The position numbers were made by a program, and so were the translations under genes. A model generated the notes under the pieces. That model did no database searches. It was not told the DNA's origin and saw only the letters and a program-made list of their open reading frames with translations. This document shows positions 43,475 to 51,978 of a stretch of 64,000 nt of DNA, piece after piece; positions within the stretch are counted from its first letter, which is position 1, and every line of letters begins with the position of its first letter. The stretch is from Bacteroidetes bacterium UBA7674 (GTDB lineage Bacteria; Bacteroidota; Bacteroidia; Chitinophagales; Chitinophagaceae), in contig DLHG01000011.1 in assembly GCA_002483105.1 (NCBI GenBank), positions 62,001 to 126,000 on the forward strand, read 5' to 3'.

Positions 43475-44567
43475 ATAGCTTAATATTTTTTAACACGCTT
43501 ACTATTCGGTCGGCTGTTTTACCATCCCACATGTAAGGGATACCGCCTTTTTTCCACTCATCATTGAAGAGTTTTTCCAGTGCCAGGGGGATGGCTTTGG
43601 GGTTAGTACCTATCAGTTCATTGGTACCTATGCTGCATGTCTCAGGCCTTTCAGTGTTGTCTCTCAGGGTAATGCATGGCACGTGCATCACGGTAGTTTC
43701 CTCTTGTATACCACCCGAATCTGTTATTACCGCTTTTGAGTGTTGCACCAGGTAATTGAACTGCAAATAGTTCAGTGGCTCTACTACGTGAAAGTTCGCG
43801 GCTTTTATACCTACCGACTCAAGCGTCTTTGCCGTACGGGGATGTATGGGGAATATGATGGGTAAGTTTCGGGACGCTTTAATGATGGTGATCAGTATTG
43901 CCTTCAGGTCGCTTACATTATCAACATTGTTGGGGCGGTGCAGGGTAAGCACCAGGTAGTTCTTGTCTTTTAGCTTCAGCTTATCCCATATAGGGGGCTG
44001 CTCAAAGTTAGGCCGCTGCTTCAGCAGGGTATCTATCATGGTATTACCTACAAAGAAGATACGCTCGTCCGACATACCCATACGTCTGAGGTTTTCGTTG
44101 GCAGTATGAGATGTGGTAAAGAAGATGTCTGTTATCGAGTCTGTAACTATGCGGTTGATTTCCTCGGGCATTGTAAGGTCATTGCTGCGAATGCCTGCTT
44201 CTACGTGCACCACTTTAATGTTGCCCATTTTCTTTGCGGTGATGGCGCAGGCCATAGTAGAGGTGACATCGCCTACCACTATCACAAGGTCAGGCTTAGA
44301 GGTCTGCAACACTTTCTCGTAGCGGGTCATTATCGCAGCCGTTTGTTCCGCTTGCGTACCACTACCTGCCTCCAGGTTAATATTGGGCTTAGGTATTCCG
44401 AGCTGCTCAAAGAAAGCAGTACTCATATTTTTATCATAATGCTGGCCTGTATGAATGAGCCGATAGTCAAGGGTTCCTCCTTTTCTTTTCTCTCTTTCTA
44501 TAGCCTCTATAATAGGGGCTATTTTCATAAAATTAGGCCGGGCACCTGCAACTATATCTACAAGCAT
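43473..44567 (-). CDS. wecB: UDP-N-acetylglucosamine 2-epimerase (non-hydrolysing)
   Basis: Interconverts UDP-GlcNAc and UDP-ManNAc in the cytosol, 364 residues. It opens MLVDIVAGARPNFMKIAPI; other family marks are HTGQHYDKNMSTAFFEQLGI, VVGDVTSTMACAI, HVEAGIRSNDLTMPEEINR, and SGGIQEETTVMHVPCITLRDNTERPE. It follows a heparinase-family gene with 3 nt between, in the same leftward operon. Confidence 0.95.
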   Translation of the reverse strand: MLVDIVAGARPNFMKIAPIIEAIEREKRKGGTLDYRLIHTGQHYDKNMSTAFFEQLGIPKPNINLEAGSGTQAEQTAAIMTRYEKVLQTSKPDLVIVVGDVTSTMACAITAKKMGNIKVVHVEAGIRSNDLTMPEEINRIVTDSITDIFFTTSHTANENLRRMGMSDERIFFVGNTMIDTLLKQRPNFEQPPIWDKLKLKDKNYLVLTLHRPNNVDNVSDLKAILITIIKASRNLPIIFPIHPRTAKTLESVGIKAANFHVVEPLNYLQFNYLVQHSKAVITDSGGIQEETTVMHVPCITLRDNTERPETCSIGTNELIGTNPKAIPLALEKLFNDEWKKGGIPYMWDGKTADRIVSVLKNIKL

Positions 44568-44570
44568 AAA

Positions 44571-46148
44571 CTATAATTCGATGCTAACAACAATATTTCT
44601 CTCTATGTGTATCCGGAGGCCTGGGGCAGGCTCCGTTTTGTTGTAGCCGCTGCAATATAAGTAATTAACTACTGCTGCGCCAGTACCCCCGCTTATGTTT
44701 ATTTTAATATTATCTATCATGTAGCTGAAAGGGCTTATTTGCTCTACTTTACATGATGGGTGAAAGTGAATGTAGGAATATACCTGCTGCTCTGCATAGC
44801 CTTGTATCCTGTCTGCTATCCTGATGCTGTTTTCCCCGCAGGCAAAGCTCCTTTCGTGGATGATCCCCAGATTTTTATATCCGTTATGTGAGGCTGTTAT
44901 TTGCTGGCTATCTTCCTTGTTTATGGTTACTGTTGCCCGCTTTCCTACACGGAAGCCACCCCATACATCGGAGGAGTTTTGCCCGTTCACGCTGATGGTA
45001 TTGTGCGCCTCGGTGCCCCGTTCTTCCAGGCGCCTGCTGTTTTTGTCGTAGGTAGAGATACCTGTGTCCACTATCACCGGTCGTCCTTTCACATTCAGGC
45101 AATACGTAAGTGCATCAGCATGTGCATGCCCGGGCTGGTAGGTGGGTATTATGTTTCCCACATCCAGCACCAGTTCATAGTTGTCAGATGCCATCTTGCG
45201 GTAACCGCAGTCTTTCAGTCTGGTCTTCACCCAGTTAATGCCCAGGTGCCGCGCATAGGCATACAGCTCTTTCGTGGGCAACGCTATTCCCGGTGCCGCG
45301 TCGCCCATCATTGCATAGCTGCCGTCTTTAAAGCAGAACGCCTGCAACCAACCGAGCATTTTACTTGCTGTTGCGTGCATTTGTGCATGCAACTCTTTAT
45401 TCCTGAACCTGTCAGAAAAGGTATATAGCTCTATGCACTCCAGCAATCTTTGTAGTATTATGCAGTGGTACATAGGGCTAAGCTCATAGTGCGCTCCGTC
45501 TGCAAGTATCTGAACTCTCAGTTCTTCTTCCAGTATATGATGTGCCGGTTCGTAAAGGTCTTTGTCATTAAAATAATGCGCTGCAAAGAATAGCGAGAAG
45601 CCATTCTCCAGTAAGTGATTGCCCAACAAATGGTATTCAGGGAAAGCCGAAAGCCTGTCGTAGTCCTTGTATAGTTGCGAAAGAATAGCTTCCTCTTTTA
45701 TATTGTTTTGTACAAGAAATTTTATCCAGTTGATACCTCTCAGCGAAGTCGGGTAGGCTGACGAACCATTCGCGTGATGCCTTTCAAGCAGGTAGTTGTG
45801 AATACTCCGTAGCTTGCTTTCAGCGCTCAGGTTTTCATCATTCAGCCACGCAAAGTAGTTCAGGTTATATGCCCACAGTTTGCCGTATTTTTCAAGGTCC
45901 CAGTCAATCTCATTGCCAAACTTATGACTGATGTTCAGGAATGTGAAAGTGTTATCGGCTGGCTGGTAACAACTGTCTATATTGAATTTATAGAATTGAT
46001 GTTCACCGAATACCATCGCCTGGCTAAGAGGTATGCTCAGTTGCGAAGGGTACTGATAAAACCTATTTTTCAGTTTGTACCAGATACGATAAAACCATTG
46101 CTGCAGCTTCAGGTATCGCAAGGTGTGGTACAAACGGGGAGCACTCAT
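44571..46148 (-). CDS. Heparinase II/III family protein
   Basis: 525-residue alginate/heparin lyase-like protein. The N-terminal half is an alpha/alpha toroid (NYFAWLNDENL, HHANGSSAYPTSLRGINWIKF, EYHLLGNHLLENGFSLFFAAHYF); the second half is the beta-sandwich heparinase II/III domain (GHAHADALTYCLNVKGRPVIVDTGISTYD). No signal peptide is seen, and in polysaccharide clusters such proteins may act on nascent glycans. Stop lies 3 nt before wecB's start. Confidence 0.9.
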   Translation of the reverse strand: MSAPRLYHTLRYLKLQQWFYRIWYKLKNRFYQYPSQLSIPLSQAMVFGEHQFYKFNIDSCYQPADNTFTFLNISHKFGNEIDWDLEKYGKLWAYNLNYFAWLNDENLSAESKLRSIHNYLLERHHANGSSAYPTSLRGINWIKFLVQNNIKEEAILSQLYKDYDRLSAFPEYHLLGNHLLENGFSLFFAAHYFNDKDLYEPAHHILEEELRVQILADGAHYELSPMYHCIILQRLLECIELYTFSDRFRNKELHAQMHATASKMLGWLQAFCFKDGSYAMMGDAAPGIALPTKELYAYARHLGINWVKTRLKDCGYRKMASDNYELVLDVGNIIPTYQPGHAHADALTYCLNVKGRPVIVDTGISTYDKNSRRLEERGTEAHNTISVNGQNSSDVWGGFRVGKRATVTINKEDSQQITASHNGYKNLGIIHERSFACGENSIRIADRIQGYAEQQVYSYIHFHPSCKVEQISPFSYMIDNIKINISGGTGAAVVNYLYCSGYNKTEPAPGLRIHIERNIVVSIEL

Positions 46149-46200
46149 TTATGGTGTGTTGTTTACGGCGGCTAAAGTAGTAAATGCAATGCTTATGCTA

Positions 46201-47121
46201 TCATAAATTCCTGCTGAAACCTTGCGTAAAAGCATACAGGTTGAAATCTTCTTTTTCTAATGCCTTGGCCAGCTCTTCTTTTAGTTTACTGCGGCTCACA
46301 TTGCTCATACGTTCTGCCTGTATCAGTTGCCAGCTTTTCTCTACCAGCAGGTGCAGCCTTTTTTCAGGGAGTGTATTGTGTTCGGTAAAGTATTCTTCCA
46401 CTGCGGCAACCAGTTGTTCCATGCCTTTTTGTTCGGTGGCTATGGTCTTTACTACGGGCACTTCTTTGTCCATGCCCGCTTTTTCATGTACCAATATTTT
46501 CAGGTTCTGGTAGAGCTTATCAGCATCGGGCCTGTCGGCTTTGTTCACTACAAATATGTTGGCTATTTCCAGTATGCCCGCTTTCATAGTTTGTATCACA
46601 TCTCCGGCTTCGGGTACCAGTGCTACCACCGTGCAGTCTGCTATACCCGCTACTTCTACTTCTGTTTGTCCAACACCCACTGTTTCTACCAGTACCAAAT
46701 CAAAAGCGGCATGTTTCACCACATCAGTTATTTCTATGATCTTAGGATGCAGCCCGCCCAAAGCACCCCTCGTTGCCAGGGAGCGGATATATACGTTTTC
46801 GTTGTTATAAAAATCTGCCATGCGGATACGGTCGCCCAGCAATGCCCCATAGTTGAATGGTGATGAAGGGTCCACAGCTATCACGGCTATTTTTTTACCC
46901 CTGCTTACCCAGTAGTGCAGCAGTGCATTCACCAGTGTGCTCTTGCCCGCTCCGGGAGGGCCGGTAATGCCCAGCACTTTAGCCGTCTCTGTTCCGCTGA
47001 GGTTCAGTAGCAGGTCTTTATACCCCGGCAGTTCGTTCTCCACTATGGTGATGGCCTTTGCCAGCGATTTGAAATCACCGGCCTGTATCTGCGGAAGTAA
47101 ATGTTTTATGTTGTCCTGCAC
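46201..47121 (-). CDS. meaB: Methylmalonyl-CoA mutase-associated GTPase (MeaB/ArgK)
   Basis: G3E GTPase that protects methylmalonyl-CoA mutase and aids cofactor delivery. The GTG at 47121 gives 306 residues and an N-terminus like E. coli ArgK; an ATG at 47220 is possible but overlaps the divergent gene's start. The P-loop is GITGPPGAGKSTLVNAL; other motifs are VDPSSPFNYGALLGDRIRM, VLVETVGVGQTEVEVAG and NKADRPDADKLYQN. The mutase genes are not in this window. It is upstream of the heparinase gene by 52 nt. Confidence 0.93.
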   Translation of the reverse strand: MQDNIKHLLPQIQAGDFKSLAKAITIVENELPGYKDLLLNLSGTETAKVLGITGPPGAGKSTLVNALLHYWVSRGKKIAVIAVDPSSPFNYGALLGDRIRMADFYNNENVYIRSLATRGALGGLHPKIIEITDVVKHAAFDLVLVETVGVGQTEVEVAGIADCTVVALVPEAGDVIQTMKAGILEIANIFVVNKADRPDADKLYQNLKILVHEKAGMDKEVPVVKTIATEQKGMEQLVAAVEEYFTEHNTLPEKRLHLLVEKSWQLIQAERMSNVSRSKLKEELAKALEKEDFNLYAFTQGFSRNL

Positions 47122-47164
47122 TAAAAAATAGTTATGTTCGTTATCAGATAAATATACCTGCTTA

Positions 47165-48412
47165 GTGGACAAAATTAAATTTCTAAACCATAAACTGTTA
47201 GCTAAAACCAATATTGCCATACTTTGTTCGTTGGCAATGGTGCTCGGTTTCCTGGTTTCCAGGTCTTTAATGTCGCTGGCAATGGCAGTTATGGGGGTAT
47301 ATACCCTCTTGGGGATCCACCCCAGGCGGTGGTTCGAAAAAAAATGGTGGCTACTAGGCCTGGCATGGGTTGCTATGTACGCTATATCTTATTTCTGGAG
47401 CGATGACATCCCTTATTGGTCGCAGCGTTTACAGGTAAAGCTCCCTATACTCTTACTGCCTCTTGCATTCTCATTTCTTCCTAAGTTCTCCATCAGGCAG
47501 TTACAGGTGTTCTGTATAGGCACAGGCTTGATACTGTTATCTGGTGCAGCCTATAGCCTTTCTTTCTTTTTCGCGAATTTCGAAGGATATTTCTATAGCT
47601 ACGGTACTGCCGGTATGCTGCCTGTTCCCTCCGGCGACTATATCCGTTTCAGCCTGATGATCGCATTGTATGTTATCTGGTGCCTGTATATATGGCCGCA
47701 TTTTAAGAACAATGTCATGAAGTGGTTTATCGCTATTGTCATTGTACTACTCACAGCTTATTTGCATATACTGGCAGCCCGCAGCGGACTGGTGGCACTC
47801 TATGTTTTTCTTACAGGCTGGGCTGTCTATGCAGGGCTAAAGCGCAATAAGGTTTTTGGTATATCAGCGGTTATTGTCTTGTTTGTTTCCCTATATCTCG
47901 CAGGTACATATGTACCTACCTTAAGCCAGCGTATCGGTTATTTCAAATACACTGTCATCCAGTTTCAGGAAGGCCACCTCACAGGTATCTATAGTGATAT
48001 GGGCAGGCTCATGTCTTACAATATTGCTTTTGATGTGATCAAAGATAATCCCGCTAAGGGAGTTGGGGCAGGGGATATATACAAGGTAATGGAGGACGGC
48101 TATCACAAGTTCTATCCTCAGGATACTGACGGGCGCATATTGGTGCCCCACAACCAGGTGCTTACAGTCGCGGTTGCTTGTGGTATTCCGGCAGCACTGC
48201 TATTCATCTGGTGGATAATGGCTCCGCTCAGCCTCGTAAAACGCAACAGGAACGGCTTCTTTTTCCTCATGGTATGGATCATCTCTATCCTGCAATTAAT
48301 GATAGAGCCTGCCCTCGAAGTGCAAATGGGCATATTCGTATATTTGTTCTTCCTGCTTTGGCAGCGGCATACTTTTATGTATGAGAATGAAGAACAAACA
48401 ATGATAAGCTAA
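47165..48412 (+). CDS. O-antigen ligase family membrane protein
   Basis: 415 residues from a GTG at 47165. About ten hydrophobic helices and a periplasmic loop (about 255-320, with GRLMSYNIAFDVIKDNPAKGVGAGD and HNQVLTVAVACGIPAALLF) match the Wzy_C/O-antigen ligase domain. It may ligate or polymerise a surface glycan. It is divergent from meaB and faces LON-domain and coaX genes, 10 nt before the next gene. The sugar specificity cannot be read. Confidence 0.88.
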   Translation: MDKIKFLNHKLLAKTNIAILCSLAMVLGFLVSRSLMSLAMAVMGVYTLLGIHPRRWFEKKWWLLGLAWVAMYAISYFWSDDIPYWSQRLQVKLPILLLPLAFSFLPKFSIRQLQVFCIGTGLILLSGAAYSLSFFFANFEGYFYSYGTAGMLPVPSGDYIRFSLMIALYVIWCLYIWPHFKNNVMKWFIAIVIVLLTAYLHILAARSGLVALYVFLTGWAVYAGLKRNKVFGISAVIVLFVSLYLAGTYVPTLSQRIGYFKYTVIQFQEGHLTGIYSDMGRLMSYNIAFDVIKDNPAKGVGAGDIYKVMEDGYHKFYPQDTDGRILVPHNQVLTVAVACGIPAALLFIWWIMAPLSLVKRNRNGFFFLMVWIISILQLMIEPALEVQMGIFVYLFFLLWQRHTFMYENEEQTMIS

Positions 48413-48422
48413 CAGAGTACCT

Positions 48423-49067
48423 ATGATGAATTTTATTCCAATATTTCCACTGGATATCGTGGTCTATCCGGGAGAGCCATTGAACCTGCACATTTTTGAA
48501 CCACGTTATAAGCAACTCATTAGGGATTGCATTGCCAACAAGAAAGACTTCGGCATTCCCACCGTGGTGGATAAGAAGATAGGAGAGCTGGGCACCCGCA
48601 TGGAGATAACCGAGATCGTGAAGGAATACGAGAATGGCGAAATGGATATCCGCACCAAAGGATCACAGATATTTAAAGTGCTGGAGATAGTAAAAGAGAT
48701 ACCGGAAAAGCTATATCATGGTGCTATTGTTGAATATCCGCAAAACATCACCGTGCCTGATAATTCCAGGATCGCCCAATTGATACAGGATGAGGTGAAA
48801 AGGATGTACACTCTTATGGGTGTAGAGGCGAAATTCCCCGAGCATAAAACAGAGATGATAGCCTACGAGATAGCCCACCTGGTAGGTTTGTCGCGGGAGC
48901 AGGAATATGAACTGCTCGGCCTCTTCACCGAGATACAAAGGCTGGAGTATATCCGCCGCCACCTCAAGGCCATCCTGCCTGTGATACAGGAGCTGGAAGT
49001 GATGAAGGCCAGGGTACAGAGAAATGGCCATTTCAGGGATCTGTCGCTGGACGATCTGTCCCTTTGA
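48423..49067 (+). CDS. LON N-terminal substrate-binding domain protein
   Basis: 214 residues that match the N-terminal (LonSB) domain of Lon protease without its ATPase or protease parts. IPIFPLDIVVYPGEPLNLHIFEPRYKQLI opens it, and QEYELLGLFTEIQRLEYIRRHLKAI is the helical tail. Function is not established. It begins 10 nt after the O-antigen ligase stop. Confidence 0.9.
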   Translation: MMNFIPIFPLDIVVYPGEPLNLHIFEPRYKQLIRDCIANKKDFGIPTVVDKKIGELGTRMEITEIVKEYENGEMDIRTKGSQIFKVLEIVKEIPEKLYHGAIVEYPQNITVPDNSRIAQLIQDEVKRMYTLMGVEAKFPEHKTEMIAYEIAHLVGLSREQEYELLGLFTEIQRLEYIRRHLKAILPVIQELEVMKARVQRNGHFRDLSLDDLSL

Positions 49068-49160
49068 TCTTAATTTTTGATAAATACGATTACTATATTC
49101 TTTATTGAAACCTATTTTTATTATTTTGCCTCTTACACATTCAAATACCACTAACAGAAA

Positions 49161-49901
49161 ATGGCAACTACTTTATGTATAGACTGGGGTAACACCCTGG
49201 TAAAGGCAGGTATCTTTGTTAATGACCGATTAGTAGAAGTAAAATCTTTTCGCGAAGACGAAGCTATGTCTGCACTCGCAGAGCAGGTTGACTACCATAA
49301 ACCAACCCATTGTATCCTTTGCTCTGTAGTATTCAATCCGCAAGGTGTGGAAGATATGCTTTGCGATAAGATACCTAAGTACATCAAGCTGGATGGTAAT
49401 ACCCCGCTGCCTATCATGAATGCGTACTCTACTGATAGCCTGGGCAACGACCGTATTCCATTGGCCGTAGCTGCACATTTACTGTATCCGGGTAAGAATA
49501 ACCTCGTAATCAGTGTCGGAACTTGCATTACATATAATTTTATACAGAGTTCGGGCATTTTCCGTGGCGGAGCTATATCTCCGGGTGTGCGCATGAGGCT
49601 GAAAGCCATGCACGCATTTACCGACAAGTTGCCGGAAGTACAGCTGGAAGGTGATCTCATACTACTAGGCTACGATACATATTCCGGTATGCGTAGTGGG
49701 GCAGCCTTTGGCGCAGCAGCGGAAATAGACGGAATGGTGGCTGATTTTGGCAGCCAATACTCCGATTTTAACGCTGTTTTAACCGGTGGCGATGCACCCT
49801 TTTTTGCTGGCAAGTTGAAAAGTAAGATATTTGCAGACCCTGAGCTGTTATTGAAGGGCCTAAATCTAATCTTAAAGCATAATGTCCCTGAACTTAGCTA
49901 A
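49161..49901 (+). CDS. coaX: Type III pantothenate kinase
   Basis: First step of coenzyme A synthesis, 246 residues. It opens TTLCIDWGNTLVKAGIF (phosphate-binding), then TDSLGNDRIPLAVAA, VISVGTCITYNFI, and GGAISPGVRMRLKAMHAFTDKLPEV. TVLTGGDAPF-like AVLTGGDAPFF is near the end. It overlaps the next gene's start by 20 nt, evidence of translational coupling. Downstream neighbours (outer-membrane protein, lptC) match a common Bacteroidota order. Confidence 0.95.
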   Translation: MATTLCIDWGNTLVKAGIFVNDRLVEVKSFREDEAMSALAEQVDYHKPTHCILCSVVFNPQGVEDMLCDKIPKYIKLDGNTPLPIMNAYSTDSLGNDRIPLAVAAHLLYPGKNNLVISVGTCITYNFIQSSGIFRGGAISPGVRMRLKAMHAFTDKLPEVQLEGDLILLGYDTYSGMRSGAAFGAAAEIDGMVADFGSQYSDFNAVLTGGDAPFFAGKLKSKIFADPELLLKGLNLILKHNVPELS

Positions 49902-51201
49902 GTATCTTTTCTCTAGTATATTATTGTTTTCAGTAGCTGCTGCATCTGCCCAAACAACAGAAAGTGGTAGTAACCCTTTATCCAATAAACAGAATTCTCC
50001 TTACTCCCGTTACGGCTTTGGCGACCTGCGTAGTGGTGTCAATATTGCTTATCGCGGTATGGGCTCTATTACATCTGCTTCTGCTGACGGTTTTACGATC
50101 AATACTGAGAATCCTGCCTCCTATGCATCACTCGCGCTCACTACATACGAAATAGCCGGAGAAGGAAACTCGCACAGGCTGAAGGCGAATAACCAAACCT
50201 ACGCTGCAGGTATGGCCACCCTTTCTTACATGAACATCGCTTTCCCGCTGGGTAAGCATGCTGGTATGGCAATAGGCATCAAACCGCACAGCCGTATGTT
50301 TTACAATGTGCAAGACTCTGCCACAGGGCTTAATGGTGTTCCCGGCATAGGTGATGCCATCCGCATATACTTTGGCGATGGCAGCATCAATAAGGCATTC
50401 ATTGGTTTTGGCGGTACTTATAGTGGTTTCAGCCTCGGTGGTAACATTGGTTATATGTTCGGTAATACCCGCACTACAAGTGCCCTGGTAAATATTGATA
50501 CTACAATTGCCATGAATACTGAAATATCTAAATACACCAACATCGGAGGTATTTACTATAACATCGGTGGACTGTGGGAGAAGAAATTAAGTAGCAAGTA
50601 TATTTTAAAGATAGGTGCTACTGTCAGTCTTACTCAAACCATAAGCGCTACCCGCGATGAGTATTGGATATCTTATGCGCGTGTAGGCGGTATCTCCGCT
50701 TATGATACTGTCTGGAGTACTAATGGTGCTAAAGGCAAATATATCACACCACTCACTTATAGTGTTGGTGCACAACTTTTAGGCAACGAACAATGGAGAG
50801 TAGGTGTTGATTTTTCAGGCACACAATGGGGCCAGTTCCGCAACTTCGGTAGAACAGATTCCTTACAGGCAAGCACCTGGAAAGCCAACGTAGGCGCTGA
50901 GATCACTCCTGACGCAAAAAGCCTTCGTAAATACCTGCCTCGTGTTTCTTACAGGTTAGGTTTCTATTATGGCAGCGACTACATTCGTCTTCGCAATACA
51001 GATATGAGCCTCTATGGTTTTACACTCGGCGCCAGTCTTCCTTTCAGGAAGTCGCCCGACAGGATACATACTGCTATTGAGATCGGTAGCAGGGGAACTA
51101 CACAGAATGGCCTGATAAGAGAAAATTTCGTGAAGTTTACTTTAGGTGCATCACTGAATGCCTTCCTGGACAAATGGTTCGTGAAACGTAAATATGAATA
51201 A
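49882..51201 (+). CDS. Outer-membrane beta-barrel protein (FadL-like), unknown function
   Basis: 439 residues with a signal peptide (SILLFSVAAASAQ). The body is beta-rich, beginning NSPYSRYGFGDLRSGVNIAYRGMGSI, and ends in a barrel-like strand (NALFLDKWFVKRKYE-like ending). It overlaps coaX by 20 nt and lptC by 8 nt. The order coaX, this protein, lptC recurs in Bacteroidota, so it may aid envelope biogenesis, but that is inference. Confidence 0.8.
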   Translation: MSLNLAKYLFSSILLFSVAAASAQTTESGSNPLSNKQNSPYSRYGFGDLRSGVNIAYRGMGSITSASADGFTINTENPASYASLALTTYEIAGEGNSHRLKANNQTYAAGMATLSYMNIAFPLGKHAGMAIGIKPHSRMFYNVQDSATGLNGVPGIGDAIRIYFGDGSINKAFIGFGGTYSGFSLGGNIGYMFGNTRTTSALVNIDTTIAMNTEISKYTNIGGIYYNIGGLWEKKLSSKYILKIGATVSLTQTISATRDEYWISYARVGGISAYDTVWSTNGAKGKYITPLTYSVGAQLLGNEQWRVGVDFSGTQWGQFRNFGRTDSLQASTWKANVGAEITPDAKSLRKYLPRVSYRLGFYYGSDYIRLRNTDMSLYGFTLGASLPFRKSPDRIHTAIEIGSRGTTQNGLIRENFVKFTLGASLNAFLDKWFVKRKYE

Positions 51202-51787
51202 GCTCAAGGCAATATATCATTCTATACATTACACCCGGATAGTTTTTATTCCGGGTATTTTGTTGGTGCTGCTTCTTTCGGCCTGCAGCAATAAGATGAA
51301 GGATATAGATGCGCTCACAGGCAAGGCGAACCTGAAAGAAGATGTTGCCTACAATGTCACTATCATCTATAGTGAGCATGGCAAAGCCAAGGTGCGTATC
51401 ACAGCCAAAGAGTTTGTGCGTAACGACTACGCCAAGCCGCCCTTTACCGATATGCGTAAGGATATAAAGATGGAGTTCTACGACGACAGCCTCCAACTGG
51501 AAAGTACGCTGACTGCAAAGTATGCCCGCTTCTACGAGGAACGCAAAACAGTGCTGATAAGGGACAACATTGTTATCAATACTAAGAAGCAGGAGACGAT
51601 CAAGACTGAAGAGCTCATCTGGAACCAGAACGTCAAGAAAATATATACCGAAAAACCCGTTACTATCATTACCCCTACCCAAACCATGTATGGCGATGCC
51701 CTCGATGCTGAGGAAGACTTCAGCATGTACCAGATAAAGAACCTCCGTGGTTCCATGAAGGTAGAGAAGGGCGAGATCCCGGAATAA
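51194..51787 (+). CDS. lptC: LPS export protein LptC
   Basis: 197 residues; one N-terminal membrane or lipoprotein segment (IPGILLVLLLSACSNKM) and a periplasmic LptC beta-jelly roll (VTIIYSEHGKAKVRITAKEF; RKDIKMEFYDDSLQLESTLTAKYARFY; YGDALDAEEDFSMYQIKNLRGSM). It carries lipopolysaccharide or lipooligosaccharide from LptB2FG toward LptA. Overlaps the preceding gene by 8 nt. Confidence 0.92.
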   Translation: MNKLKAIYHSIHYTRIVFIPGILLVLLLSACSNKMKDIDALTGKANLKEDVAYNVTIIYSEHGKAKVRITAKEFVRNDYAKPPFTDMRKDIKMEFYDDSLQLESTLTAKYARFYEERKTVLIRDNIVINTKKQETIKTEELIWNQNVKKIYTEKPVTIITPTQTMYGDALDAEEDFSMYQIKNLRGSMKVEKGEIPE

Positions 51788-51801
51788 CACCAATAATAAG
51801 A

Positions 51802-51859
51802 CTCTCCTCCTGGCAGGGAGGGGTGCCCTTGCGAAGCATGGGCGGGGTGGGTGACTCGC
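51802..51859. repeat. Dispersed repeat ending GGGGTGGGTGACTCGC
   Basis: It begins CTCTCCTCCTGGCAGGGAGG and ends GGGGTGGGTGACTCGC. A related copy is at 54962-55019. The reverse-strand start GCGAGTCACCCACC matches the shared terminus of other repeats here. Confidence 0.75.
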
Positions 51860-51939
51860 ATCGGTCACTCCACACGGCAAAATCCGCTCAAAATCCTAAT
51901 AATCACCCTATCAATACTAGGTTCTGTCGCCTGAATTGC

Positions 51940-51947
51940 TAATTTTG
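51940..51947 (+). promoter_or_regulatory. Bacteroidota -7 element (TAATTTTG)
   Basis: Exact TAnnTTTG 31 nt before the S46 peptidase ATG. No good -33 word. Confidence 0.5.
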
Positions 51948-51978
51948 CTTTCCTGTTTCTCAATAACAATACAGACAA

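Noticed and set aside
44901..45428. A 175-codon open frame antisense to the heparinase gene
   Set aside because: It overlaps conserved heparinase coding; composition shows no independent gene signal.
46327..46863. A 178-codon open frame antisense to meaB
   Set aside because: It coincides with the conserved GTPase motifs on the other strand and shows no domain.
47224..47406. Short frame inside the O-antigen ligase gene
   Set aside because: Same-strand shadow in a different frame of a conserved membrane protein.
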